From: Aestuariimicrobium kwangyangense DSM 21549
GTDB lineage: Bacteria > Actinomycetota > Actinomycetes > Propionibacteriales > Propionibacteriaceae
NCBI RefSeq assembly: GCF_000421525.1
Contig: NZ_ATXE01000001.1
Location: 620,001-684,000 of the forward strand
Length of the DNA stretch: 64,000 nt
Direction: 5' to 3'
Shown here piece after piece: positions 45,890 to 54,100 of the stretch. The notes beneath the pieces were generated by a model that was not told the DNA's origin, did no database searches, and saw nothing but the letters and a program-made list of their open reading frames with translations. A program made the position numbers and the translations under genes. How positions within the stretch are numbered: position 1 is the stretch's first letter; every line of letters begins with the position of its first letter.

Positions 45890-48088
45890 ATGCCACGCCG
45901 ACATCGTCCGTTGCCCGTTCCCGCCTGGGTGTTGGTGAGCCTGGTGACGGCCTTGGCCCTCGCCGTGGCTGCGGCCGGAGTGCTGGCACAGCGACTCGCC
46001 CGCGATCGGGCCCCTGAACCCCGTCCCGTGGTGTCGACGGGCGCCGACGGCCTTCCCTCGACGAGCTGTGACAAGCAGGCGAGGGCCGAAGGGCTGGTGC
46101 CGATGCGGGTGCTCGACGTGCCCGAACGAGCGAGTTGGACGAGCACGCCACCGGTCTGGTCCTACGACCGGGTGCCCGAGGGATTCGTGCCGGACAGGGT
46201 CGGCTACTGCCTCGAACTCGGCGGCCCGTCCTCGTCCGGTGGGCCTCAAGCGGGCGAGGGCACGACGAAGGGGAGCAGCCAGGCGCCCCGGTGGGCGTTC
46301 GCCTCGATGCTGCCCACGGGCAAGGCCTCTGACCTGGCCATGCCGGTGAGGGTGGGTGAGATCACCCGACAGTCCGCGCGTGACCTCACGGTGTCCAGCA
46401 ACGACCCTGCGGTCACGGCAGTGCAGCACGGGCAGGGGTGGCTCGAGATGTGGCCCAATTCCTACGTCGCCACCGCCTCCCGGCAGGTTCCGGGCCCGTA
46501 CACGGGCGACGACTACCCGTCCGACCACAGCTACGACTCCGACGACACCCCCAGTGGTGGGGAGTACGGCTCATTCCAGGTGCACGAGGTCGACACCACA
46601 GCGCGCACCCCGGGGGCCGGGGCCTCCCGCACGGTGCTGGCGCTCAACGGGTGGGCTGGCAGAGGCGGCATCGACGTCGGGATCGGCACCGCCCCGGCTC
46701 CGGGCAGCCCCGACTGGACCTTCTCCCAGGACGCCGGCCAGTACTCGATGCGCAGGCTCACCTTCTTCGCCCGACAGGCGACGGCGGTCGTCGAGAACGG
46801 TCCCCGCCCGATGCAACTCCTGGCTCGCGCACCGGGTGCCACCCAGGTCGTGACCACGATTTCGGGACGTGTCACCGACCCTCGCGCCACGGTCGCCCTG
46901 GTCACCAGCCGGGCGGGTCGATCGTCCACCCAGCAGCTGAAGCTGACCCAAGGACGATTCACGGTGCGGGTGCAGGTGCCTGTTGCGTTGGTCGGCACCA
47001 CCTTCGAGGTGCGCTCGACCCTGGACGGCGTGACCCGGCTGGCGTGGCGGGCCGAGGACGTGCTCGCCGGTGACGCGCTGCTCGTGCAGGGACAGTCCAA
47101 CGCGGTGGCGGCGCAGGTGCAGGGCTCCGCGCACGCCGTGGAATCGGAGTTCGTGCGCAGTTTCGGGTCGCAGACCCCTCTGACCTCGGTCAGCCTCGCC
47201 GACGACCAGTGGAACCGCGGCATCGCCGACACCTTGGGCAATGCGGGCTCCATCGGCCAGTGGGCGGCAGAACTGGGCCACCGCATCGTCACCCAGCAAC
47301 GGGTGCCGGTCGCCATCATCAACGGGGGCGAGGGTGGTCGTCCGGTCGCGTTCTTCCAACGCTCGCCCGATGGGGCGGCCGATCCTGACACGAACTACGG
47401 GCGGACGATCCTCAGGTTGCGCGGGGCAGGAGTCCAGTCGCAGCTGTCGGCGGTGCTCTGGTACCAGGGTGAGGGCGACCACGACCAGGCCGACGTGTAC
47501 GCGGCCGGCTTCACCCAGCTGGTCAGCGACTGGCGCGACGACCTCGACGGCCCACGCATCTACCAGCACCAGGTGCGGGTCTCGCCGTGCGACTCGGCCA
47601 CCGCCATCAATCTGCGCGAGCGCCAGCGTGAACTGGGGCAGCAGCTCGACGTGCGGGTGCTCACCACCCAGGGACTGACGGCCCAGATCGGCTGCCACTT
47701 CGCGTTCGAGAACGGGTACCGCACCCTGGGCGACTGGAACCACCGGGTGTTGGCGGCCGATCTGTACGGCGGCAGCAGACGCGGAGTCCTCGCCCCCGAC
47801 GTCACCGGCGCCCGACTCGATCCGTCCGACCCGCGGGTGGTGTGGCTGAGCCTGCGCGCGACCGACCCGTTGACCGTGGAACCGGGGGTGGAGCAGGACT
47901 TCCGGGTCGACGGGGTGACGCCGACCTCCGTGGCCTTCGAGTCTGGACGGCTCCGCCTGACCAGTGCGACGGCTGTTCCCACCGGCGCAGAAGTGCGCTA
48001 CCTCGGACACGTGGGGGCCGGCGCCTTCGTCCGCACCGGCGACGGGGCCGGCATGCTCGCGTTCGCCGGGGTGCGGGTGCGGGGCTGA
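45890..48088 (+). CDS. Secreted/anchored sialate O-acetylesterase (SASA) family protein
   Basis: Encodes 732 residues from ATG 45890 with a GGGAGGA ribosome site. A hydrophobic helix (about 10-33) anchors or exports it. The C-terminal SGNH-like SASA domain contains the nucleophile serine S403 in LVQGQSNAVA, the WYQGEGDHDQ block, and a histidine in IGCHFAFENGY. The usual DxxH aspartate is Ile here, so the catalytic set may be a dyad or the enzyme may be altered. An Asp/Ser-rich beta domain occupies 150-320. Probably acts on acetylated glycans outside the cell. Confidence 0.78.
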   Translation: MPRRHRPLPVPAWVLVSLVTALALAVAAAGVLAQRLARDRAPEPRPVVSTGADGLPSTSCDKQARAEGLVPMRVLDVPERASWTSTPPVWSYDRVPEGFVPDRVGYCLELGGPSSSGGPQAGEGTTKGSSQAPRWAFASMLPTGKASDLAMPVRVGEITRQSARDLTVSSNDPAVTAVQHGQGWLEMWPNSYVATASRQVPGPYTGDDYPSDHSYDSDDTPSGGEYGSFQVHEVDTTARTPGAGASRTVLALNGWAGRGGIDVGIGTAPAPGSPDWTFSQDAGQYSMRRLTFFARQATAVVENGPRPMQLLARAPGATQVVTTISGRVTDPRATVALVTSRAGRSSTQQLKLTQGRFTVRVQVPVALVGTTFEVRSTLDGVTRLAWRAEDVLAGDALLVQGQSNAVAAQVQGSAHAVESEFVRSFGSQTPLTSVSLADDQWNRGIADTLGNAGSIGQWAAELGHRIVTQQRVPVAIINGGEGGRPVAFFQRSPDGAADPDTNYGRTILRLRGAGVQSQLSAVLWYQGEGDHDQADVYAAGFTQLVSDWRDDLDGPRIYQHQVRVSPCDSATAINLRERQRELGQQLDVRVLTTQGLTAQIGCHFAFENGYRTLGDWNHRVLAADLYGGSRRGVLAPDVTGARLDPSDPRVVWLSLRATDPLTVEPGVEQDFRVDGVTPTSVAFESGRLRLTSATAVPTGAEVRYLGHVGAGAFVRTGDGAGMLAFAGVRVRG

Positions 48089-48128
48089 CAACCTTTGGCA
48101 AGCCGGGGGGCCCGTCCGGGCCCCTTCC

Positions 48129-48134
48129 TAGGGT
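48129..48134 (+). promoter_or_regulatory. -10 box, leaderless start
   Basis: TAGGGT ends 7 nt before ATG 48142. Confidence 0.55.
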
Positions 48135-48141
48135 GGGGACC

Positions 48142-49191
48142 ATGAGCCCTGCACCCTTCCGCTTCGCCGCCATCGGTCTCGACCACGCCCACATCTTCGG
48201 GCAGGTCAAGGGCCTGCTCGAACAGGGGGGTGAGCTGGTCGGTCTGTGGACGGGTGACCCCTCGTCCGCTGTCGCCCAGACGGTGAAGCAGACCTGGCCC
48301 CAGTTCCCCTGGGTCGAGAATGCAGACGACCTGTACGACGACGCGACCATCGACCTGGTCGTGACCGCTGCAGTGCCCGGGGACCGCTCCGAGATCACCG
48401 TCAAGGCACTGCGCACCGGGCACCACGTCGTCACCGACAAGCCGGGTGCCATCTCGACGGAGCAACTGGACGAGATCGAGCGGGCCGTCCAGGAGTCGGG
48501 CAAGTTCTGGTCGGTCACGTTCTCGGAGCGATTCGAGGTGCCGAGTGTCACGAAGGCTGGCCAGTTGGTGCGTGAGGGGCGGATCGGCACCGTCGTCCAG
48601 ACCTTGGGCCTCGGCCCCCACCGTGAGATCGACCGCGTGCACCTGGGCACGGGGGCGACGGGGCGTCCCGACTGGTTCTACGACGACTCGCGCTTCGGGG
48701 GCATCCTCTGCGACATTGCCTCACATCAGATCGACCAGTTCCTGTGGTTCACGGGGAATTCCGACGGTGAGGTCGTGCATTCAGCCGTCGGCAATTTCGC
48801 CCACCCCGACACCCCGAAGATGCAGGACTTCGGCGAGATCCTGCTCAAGGCCGGCGATGCCCAGGGCTACATTCGCGTGGACTGGTTCACCCCGCAGGGC
48901 CTGCCCACCTGGGGCGACGGGCGACTGATCATCCTCGGCACCAAGGGCTACATCGAGCTGCGCAAGTATGTCGACATCGCCGGGCGTGAGGGCAGCGACC
49001 ACCTGTTCGTCGTCGACGACAACGGCACCGAGTACCTCAATTGTGAGGACGTCGCCCTCGACTACTACCCCGACCTGGTGCGGGCACTGTCGCACGGACT
49101 GGATGCGGCCGAGCAGCAGCAGATGTTCACGGTGATGCGGTTGGCGATCACGGCCCAGCAGAAGGCCGAGAAGCGCGGGTTCGCTGTCTGA
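48142..49191 (+). CDS. Gfo/Idh/MocA family oxidoreductase
   Basis: Encodes 349 residues. The NAD-binding N-terminal domain begins FRFAAIGLDHAHIFGQV and has the family motif TDKPGA (normally EKP) near residue 97. The substrate domain includes GATGRPDWFYDDSRFGGILC and SHQIDQFLWFTG with the conserved D-x-x-H-like geometry. Probably a sugar or polyol dehydrogenase. A single-gene unit with its own leaderless promoter, between two glycan-acting enzymes. Confidence 0.85.
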   Translation: MSPAPFRFAAIGLDHAHIFGQVKGLLEQGGELVGLWTGDPSSAVAQTVKQTWPQFPWVENADDLYDDATIDLVVTAAVPGDRSEITVKALRTGHHVVTDKPGAISTEQLDEIERAVQESGKFWSVTFSERFEVPSVTKAGQLVREGRIGTVVQTLGLGPHREIDRVHLGTGATGRPDWFYDDSRFGGILCDIASHQIDQFLWFTGNSDGEVVHSAVGNFAHPDTPKMQDFGEILLKAGDAQGYIRVDWFTPQGLPTWGDGRLIILGTKGYIELRKYVDIAGREGSDHLFVVDDNGTEYLNCEDVALDYYPDLVRALSHGLDAAEQQQMFTVMRLAITAQQKAEKRGFAV

Positions 49192-49229
49192 CTCGCATCC
49201 ACCGCCGGTCAGGCGGGACGTGCCTCCAC

Positions 49230-49235
49230 TAGATT
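49230..49235 (+). promoter_or_regulatory. -10 box, leaderless start
   Basis: TAGATT ends 6 nt before ATG 49242. Confidence 0.55.
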
Positions 49236-49241
49236 CCGTGC

Positions 49242-50915
49242 ATGGCAGTGATGCGTGCTGGCGGGTTCCCATTCCTCCGTGAAGGGGTCGACTGGTGGCG
49301 GTCGGCGGTGGTCTACCAGATCTATCCGCGCAGCTTCGCGGACTCCGACGGCGACGGCATCGGGGACCTGCCGGGCATCACCTCCCGGGTCTGGCATCTC
49401 GCCGCCCTGGGGGTGGACGCAGTCTGGCTGAGCCCCTTCTACCCCTCGGCCCTGGCCGACGGCGGCTACGACGTCGACGACCACCGCGACGTCGACCCCC
49501 GCCTGGGAACGCTGGCTGACTTCGACGACATGGTGGCCGCGCTGCACGGGGCCGGGCTGCGGATCATCGCCGACATCGTGCCCAACCACACCTCCGACCG
49601 TCACCCATGGTTCCGGGAGGCGTTGGCCAGCGGACGAGGGGCTCCGGAGCGGGAGCGCTACATCTTCCGCGACGGCAGGGGGCCCGGCGGCGCCGAGCCG
49701 CCCAACGACTGGCAGTCGGGATTCGGGGGACCGGCGTGGGAGCCGGTCGGCGACGGTCAGTGGTACTTCCACTACTTCGCCAAGGAACAGCCCGACCTCA
49801 ACTGGGACGACCCCGGCGTGCGTGAGGACTTCCGCACCACCCTGCGGTTCTGGTCGGACCGAGGCGTTGACGGATTCCGGATCGACGTGGCCCATGGGCT
49901 GGTGAAGGACCTCTCGGAGCCGTTCGCCCCGTGGTCGGAGGTGGCCGAGGTGACCCGCGCCGACGGCACCCACCCCCTGTGGGACCGCGAGGGCGTGCAC
50001 GAGATCTACGCCGACTGGCGCAGGGTGTTCGACGAGTACGACCCGCCCCGGTTCGCGGTCGCCGAAGCAGCGGTCCATCCCACCCGGCGCGCCCGCTACG
50101 CCTCCCCTGAGGGGCTCGGGCAGGCCTTCAACTTCCAGATGCAGGAGGCGGGCTTCCAACCGGACGAGTTCCGGGCGGTGATCGACGCCGGTCTTGCCGA
50201 CATGCGAGTCAGCGGGTCGACCACCACCTGGCTGCTCGGTTGTCATGACACGCTGCGGGTGGCCACCCGCTACGGACTGCCCCGTGACCCCGACCTGAAC
50301 TCCCATCAGGTGGGCCAGCGGTGGTTGCTGACCAACGGGGCGGAGCCCGTGGCCGACCTGGCCCTGGGTGAGCGCCGCGCCCGCGCCGCAGCCCTGGTGC
50401 TGCTGGCACTGCCCGGCGCCACCTACGTCTACCAGGGAGACGAATTGGGCCTGCACGAGGTGCCCGACCTGCCGCCCGAATCCCTGCAGGACCCGATCGC
50501 GACGCGCTCGCGTGGCACCGCCAAGGGACGCGACGGCTGCCGCGTTCCCCTGCCCTGGACGCCCGACGGGCCGTCCTTCGGTTTCGGACCGGGTGGTGCG
50601 CAACCGCCCCAGCCCGCCTGGTTCGGGCGCTACGCGGTCAGCGTCGAGGCGGACGACCCGGACTCCACCCTGTCGATGTACCGACGGGCATTGTCGTTGC
50701 GGCGTTCGCTGACCAGCGAGGAGGAGTTCGCCTGGGTGTCCGATCCGGACGAGTCGGTGCTCCACTTCGTCCGGCCGGGTGGCTGGCACTGTGTGTCGAA
50801 CTTCGGGGGCGCTCCAGTTGAACTGCCCCACGGGACGGTGGCGGTGAGCAGTGTTCGGTTGGAGGACGGACGACTGCCCAGGGACGCGACGGCCTGGGTG
50901 CTGGTGGAGGACTGA
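49242..50915 (+). CDS. GH13 alpha-glucosidase (oligo-1,6-glucosidase type)
   Basis: Encodes 557 residues with the complete TIM-barrel order: YPRSFADSDGDGIGDLPGI, ADIVPNHTSDRHPWF, nucleophile D215 (GFRIDVAHG), acid/base E275 (FAVAEAAV) and H335/D336 (LLGCHDTLRVATRYGL). The residue before His is Cys rather than the usual Asn. The sequence matches subfamilies active on alpha-1,4 or alpha-1,6 gluco-oligosaccharides or sucrose-like substrates. Cytoplasmic, no signal. Confidence 0.9.
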   Translation: MAVMRAGGFPFLREGVDWWRSAVVYQIYPRSFADSDGDGIGDLPGITSRVWHLAALGVDAVWLSPFYPSALADGGYDVDDHRDVDPRLGTLADFDDMVAALHGAGLRIIADIVPNHTSDRHPWFREALASGRGAPERERYIFRDGRGPGGAEPPNDWQSGFGGPAWEPVGDGQWYFHYFAKEQPDLNWDDPGVREDFRTTLRFWSDRGVDGFRIDVAHGLVKDLSEPFAPWSEVAEVTRADGTHPLWDREGVHEIYADWRRVFDEYDPPRFAVAEAAVHPTRRARYASPEGLGQAFNFQMQEAGFQPDEFRAVIDAGLADMRVSGSTTTWLLGCHDTLRVATRYGLPRDPDLNSHQVGQRWLLTNGAEPVADLALGERRARAAALVLLALPGATYVYQGDELGLHEVPDLPPESLQDPIATRSRGTAKGRDGCRVPLPWTPDGPSFGFGPGGAQPPQPAWFGRYAVSVEADDPDSTLSMYRRALSLRRSLTSEEEFAWVSDPDESVLHFVRPGGWHCVSNFGGAPVELPHGTVAVSSVRLEDGRLPRDATAWVLVED

Positions 50916-50952
50916 CGTTGTCGGGGCTGGGGGTGCTGCCCCGGAGCTGCAG

Positions 50953-51119
50953 CAGCTGCCCTCGTTTCGCCCCAGCTGCCCTCGTTCGTTGCAGTTGCCC
51001 CCGTCCAGGGGTAGGGCAGGTGCACCGCGAGGGGGCAGGTGGTGCGCGATGAGGGCAGGTGCGCCGGACGCGGGCAGGTGGTGCGCGATGAGGGCAGGTG
51101 CGCCGGACGCGGGCAGGTG
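50953..51119. repeat. Inverted array of 9-bp motifs at 19-20 bp spacing (array B)
   Basis: Three left units CAGCTGCCC, CAGCTGCCC and CAGTTGCCC start at 50953, 50973 and 50992. Six right units GGGCAGGTG start at 51014, 51033, 51053, 51072, 51092 and 51111. Steps are 19 or 20 bp throughout. The last four right units form two copies of a 39-bp higher-order repeat. Same plan as array A. A single unit GGGCAGCTG with similar flanks is at 61016-61024. Confidence 0.88.
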
Positions 51120-51181
51120 GACGAGCGGTCGGCACCTGCGGCACCGATCCAACCCCCGGCTCCAACCACCCCGGCAGCACG

Positions 51182-51214
51182 ACGCCCCGCCCGGCTCGAG
51201 GCCGGACGGGGCGT
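51182..51214 (-). terminator. Hairpin beyond tRNA-Ser(GGA)
   Basis: ACGCCCCG and CGGGGCGT pair around a CCGGC/GCCGG inner stem. It lies 44 nt after the 3' end of the tRNA, which is read on the minus strand. Confidence 0.7.
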
Positions 51215-51257
51215 TTCCCTGATCCACAACTGGTCGGAAATCCCAGCTGTTCAGGGC

Positions 51258-51345
51258 TGGCGGAGGATACGGGATTTGAACCCGTGAGGGCTTGCACCCA
51301 ACCCGCTTTCCAAGCGAGCGCCATAGGCCACTAGGCGAATCCTCC
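51258..51345 (-). tRNA. tRNA-Ser(GGA)
   Basis: Minus-strand reading gives acceptor GGAGGAT pairing with ATCCTCC, discriminator G and an encoded CCA. The anticodon stem-loop CGCTTGGAAAGCG gives anticodon GGA, with a class II long variable arm (GGGTTGGGTGCAAGCCCT region). T loop GGTTCAAATCCC. Confidence 0.96.
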
Positions 51346-51406
51346 GCCGGGCAGCTTACAGGCTCCCGCTCGTCCGGCGCGAACCGGCGCGAACCGGCGG
51401 TGACCG

Positions 51407-51649
51407 TCAGCGCTCGTGCATCAGGGCGGAGCGCTCAAGGTACTCGTCAGGGGTGATCTCACCGTCGGCGAGGCGCCCAGCCAGCACTTCGGAGGGAGAC
51501 GGCTTCTCCGGTGCCGACGGACGAGCACCCAGCATCCGTGGGTGTGACTGGCCCGCGAGGTGTTCCCGGCCCGCCCAGGTGAGGGGTCCCACTCGTCCCC
51601 GCGTGTACAGCAGCACGACCAGCAGCACGACGGCTGCGCCGACGATCAC
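51407..51649 (-). CDS. Small SHOCT-domain membrane protein
   Basis: Encodes 80 residues from GTG 51649. One N-terminal helix (IVGAAVVLLVVLLYTRGRVG) and a C-terminal SHOCT motif (LAGRLADGEITPDEYLERSA). Its start overlaps the stop of the next upstream SHOCT gene (GTGA), so both are made together. Likely a partner or duplicate of that protein. Confidence 0.75.
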   Translation of the reverse strand: MIVGAAVVLLVVLLYTRGRVGPLTWAGREHLAGQSHPRMLGARPSAPEKPSPSEVLAGRLADGEITPDEYLERSALMHER

Positions 51650-52032
51650 TGGTCTGCCTTCGGCGGAGGGGTGGTTCCGGAGGGGCTGCGGAGCACGGAA
51701 CTGCGCTCGAGGAACTCCTCAGGAGTGATGTCGCCCGTGGCCAGACGCATCTTCAGCGTCTCGAAGGCCTGGTCCTCGGCGGCCCTCGCCGACGTCCAGC
51801 CCGAACCCGGTCCGGGGGTCGAGCCGTTGCGGGTGCGGTCGAGCCGGATCGGCCCGACCCGTCCCTTCGTCAACAGGAGCACGACGACGACGATCAGGGC
51901 GAGCACCAGCAGCAGGCCCGGCAGGAATCCGAGGAATCCGAATCCGTATCCGTGGTGGCCCCCCATGGGGCCACGGTTCATGTGCATCTCGAGCAGCGGC
52001 AGCTGGAGTGCAGGAAGCAGTGTGGTCAACAT
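51646..52032 (-). CDS. SHOCT-domain membrane protein with Met/His-rich N-terminal segment
   Basis: The ATG at 52032 gives 128 residues; a GTG at 52074 would add 14. The N-terminal segment EMHMNRGPMGGHHGYG precedes a membrane helix (LGFLPGLLLVLALIVVVVLL), and the C-terminus ends with a SHOCT motif (MRLATGDITPEEFLERSSVL). The Met/His cluster lies before the helix and may be extracytoplasmic, a plausible metal ligand. Divergent from the histidine kinase, with a shared palindrome between them. Confidence 0.75.
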   Translation of the reverse strand: MLTTLLPALQLPLLEMHMNRGPMGGHHGYGFGFLGFLPGLLLVLALIVVVVLLLTKGRVGPIRLDRTRNGSTPGPGSGWTSARAAEDQAFETLKMRLATGDITPEEFLERSSVLRSPSGTTPPPKADQ

Positions 52033-52099
52033 GCATCCAGTGAACTCCGCGCCGGCCGCGCGCACATCGGTCACGGTGTTGATCTTTGAACCACGAGAC

Positions 52100-52117
52100 C
52101 TACGTCAACTGACGTAG
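52100..52117. promoter_or_regulatory. Perfect palindrome, probable response-regulator operator
   Basis: CTACGTCA, two bases, TGACGTAG. The 18-bp element lies in the divergent region between the SHOCT gene (start 52032) and the kinase gene (start 52175). It is a good candidate for autoregulation by the adjacent LuxR-type response regulator. Confidence 0.6.
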
Positions 52118-52162
52118 TCGAATCTCGTCCCGACAACCGATGTCATCGCCGCCCCGGCCTCG

Positions 52163-52168
52163 TAGGCT
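52163..52168 (+). promoter_or_regulatory. -10 box, leaderless start
   Basis: TAGGCT ends 6 nt before GTG 52175. Confidence 0.55.
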
Positions 52169-52174
52169 CAAGAT

Positions 52175-53443
52175 GTGACCACAGGGATGCCCGCACTGAC
52201 CGAGCGCACCCGCGCGCACGGGTGGAGGTGGCTGCTCGACGTGGCCCTCGCCGTCGCAGTCGGGTGGGTGATGTCGATCGCGTGGGTGGCCGTTGCCACC
52301 CCCGACCGCATGGGCATGGGCATGGGTCGGGGCCGGATGCGTCCCGAGGTCGAGCTGACCTGGTCGCCCATCGTCCAGCTTGCGGTCGCGACCGTCGCCG
52401 TCGCGGTGGTGCTCGGTCGCGTGCTGCCCCGCACCGGTTGGGTGCTGGGGCTGGTCGGCGTGGCCGGCTACCTCGCGGCGGGTGGATCCCCGGTCGCCGC
52501 CGTGGTGGCAGCGATCGTCCTCGGGGTCCGGTTGCTGATCCTCTCGTCCGTTCCCGTGACCACGCCCGGGAGCGCGGAGTCGGACCGCCACCCTTCACAC
52601 CTCGCCCCCGCCCGGCTGTGGCCCTGGCTGGTGGCGCTGGTGCCCGCCTACCTCGCCAACGGTCTGGGCGACGGTCACCCGTGGGTCTCGGTGTTCACCA
52701 CCGCGACCATGCTGGTGTGGACGACCCTCCCCCTGGTCGCCGCCGCGGCCTTCCTGGCCCGCCGGGGGCAACGGGTGAGGGAACGAGCCCTGGAACTCGA
52801 GGGGGTGGCACGGGCCGAACGGTTGCGCCTGGCCCGAGACATCCACGACGTCGTCGGGCACTCCCTGTCGCTGATCTCGCTGCAGTCGGGAGTCGCGCTG
52901 CGAGTGCTCGACACCGACCCGACCCAGGCGAGACGCAGTCTCGAGGCGATCCGGCAGACCTCGAAGGAAGCGCTCGCCGAGGTGCGCACCACCTTGGGCG
53001 TCTTCCGCGAGTCCGATGAGGCACCGCTCGCTCCCACCCCCGGTCTGGTCGCCATCGAACGTCTGGTGCGGCAGGTGGCCTCGTCCGGTGTCTCCGTCAC
53101 GTTGACTGAACTCCGGGATCCGGCGGAGGTTCCCGCCGTGGTGCAGTCGGTGGCGCACCGCGTCGTCCAGGAGTCCGTCACCAATGCCCTGCGCCACGCC
53201 CCCGGCTCACCGATCACCGTCGTGGCGGTCGTCGTGGGCCGCGACCTGAGGGTGCGGGTCGCCGACACCGGTGCTCCGTCCCTCCCGATCCGCGAGGGCA
53301 ATGGTCTGACAGGCATGCGTGAGCGGGTGCGCGCGATCGGGGGGACGATGACCATCGACGCCGGGCCGACGGGGTTCGCGGTCATGGCCACCCTGCCGCT
53401 CGAACCGCCACCCGGTGTCGTCCCGGCCGGGACTGACACATGA
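52175..53443 (+). CDS. Sensor histidine kinase (HisKA_3 type)
   Basis: Encodes 422 residues from GTG 52175. Several N-terminal helices (about 20-41, 66-86, 90-130, 150-195) with a first outside loop carrying RMGMGMGRGRM, four methionines in eleven residues. The dimerisation domain has the phospho-acceptor H224 (ARDIHDVVGHSLSL), and the ATPase domain shows VVQESVTNALRHAPGSPI, RVADTGAP and GLTGMRERV. NarL/LiaS-type kinase. Its stop overlaps the regulator start (ATGA). Confidence 0.9.
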   Translation: MTTGMPALTERTRAHGWRWLLDVALAVAVGWVMSIAWVAVATPDRMGMGMGRGRMRPEVELTWSPIVQLAVATVAVAVVLGRVLPRTGWVLGLVGVAGYLAAGGSPVAAVVAAIVLGVRLLILSSVPVTTPGSAESDRHPSHLAPARLWPWLVALVPAYLANGLGDGHPWVSVFTTATMLVWTTLPLVAAAAFLARRGQRVRERALELEGVARAERLRLARDIHDVVGHSLSLISLQSGVALRVLDTDPTQARRSLEAIRQTSKEALAEVRTTLGVFRESDEAPLAPTPGLVAIERLVRQVASSGVSVTLTELRDPAEVPAVVQSVAHRVVQESVTNALRHAPGSPITVVAVVVGRDLRVRVADTGAPSLPIREGNGLTGMRERVRAIGGTMTIDAGPTGFAVMATLPLEPPPGVVPAGTDT

Positions 53444-54096
53444 TCAGCGTGCTGCTGGTGGACGACCAACCGCTCGTCCGGATGGGGTTGCGCGCGCTGC
53501 TCGATGCGGAGGGCGACATCGAGGTGGTGGCCGAGGGCGGCGACGGGGCCGAGGCCCTCCCCCTGGTGCGCGTCCAACACCCCGACGTGGTGCTGATGGA
53601 CATCCGCATGCCCGGTCTCGACGGTCTGACGGCGTTGCGGCAGATCGTCGAGGATCCCTCACTGTCGGGCTCGAAGGTGGTGATGCTGACGACCTTCGAG
53701 TTGGACGAGTACGTCTTCGCCGCGCTCGAGGCCGGTGCCTCGGGTTTCGTGATCAAGGACGCCGAGCCCGACGAGATCGTCCGTGCGGTGCGCGCTGCCG
53801 CAGCCGGAGAGGGGATGCTCTCGCCCACGGTGACCAAGCGGGTGATCGGCCGTTTCGCCTCACCCGCTGGCCACGGACGACGGGCACGCCCCCACCCGGG
53901 TCTCAACCAACTCACCGAGCGGGAGAAGGAGGTGCTGGGGCTGGTGGCCGAGGGCCTGAACAATGACGAGATCGCCGGCCGACTGGTGATCTCCAAGGCC
54001 ACAGCGCGCACCCACGTCGGCAACATCCTCGGCAAGCTGGGGGCCAGGGATCGCGCCCAGTTGGTGGTGATCGCCTACCAATCGGGGTTGGCCTGA
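53440..54096 (+). CDS. LuxR-family response regulator
   Basis: Encodes 218 residues. Receiver domain with phospho-acceptor D54 (VVLMDIRMPG) and the conserved Lys in SGFVIKDAEPD. The C-terminal LuxR helix-turn-helix (LTEREKEVLGLVAEGLNNDE) spans about residues 155-215. Works with the preceding kinase, and the likely target is the palindrome at 52100. Confidence 0.93.
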   Translation: MISVLLVDDQPLVRMGLRALLDAEGDIEVVAEGGDGAEALPLVRVQHPDVVLMDIRMPGLDGLTALRQIVEDPSLSGSKVVMLTTFELDEYVFAALEAGASGFVIKDAEPDEIVRAVRAAAAGEGMLSPTVTKRVIGRFASPAGHGRRARPHPGLNQLTEREKEVLGLVAEGLNNDEIAGRLVISKATARTHVGNILGKLGARDRAQLVVIAYQSGLA

Positions 54097-54100
54097 GGGC

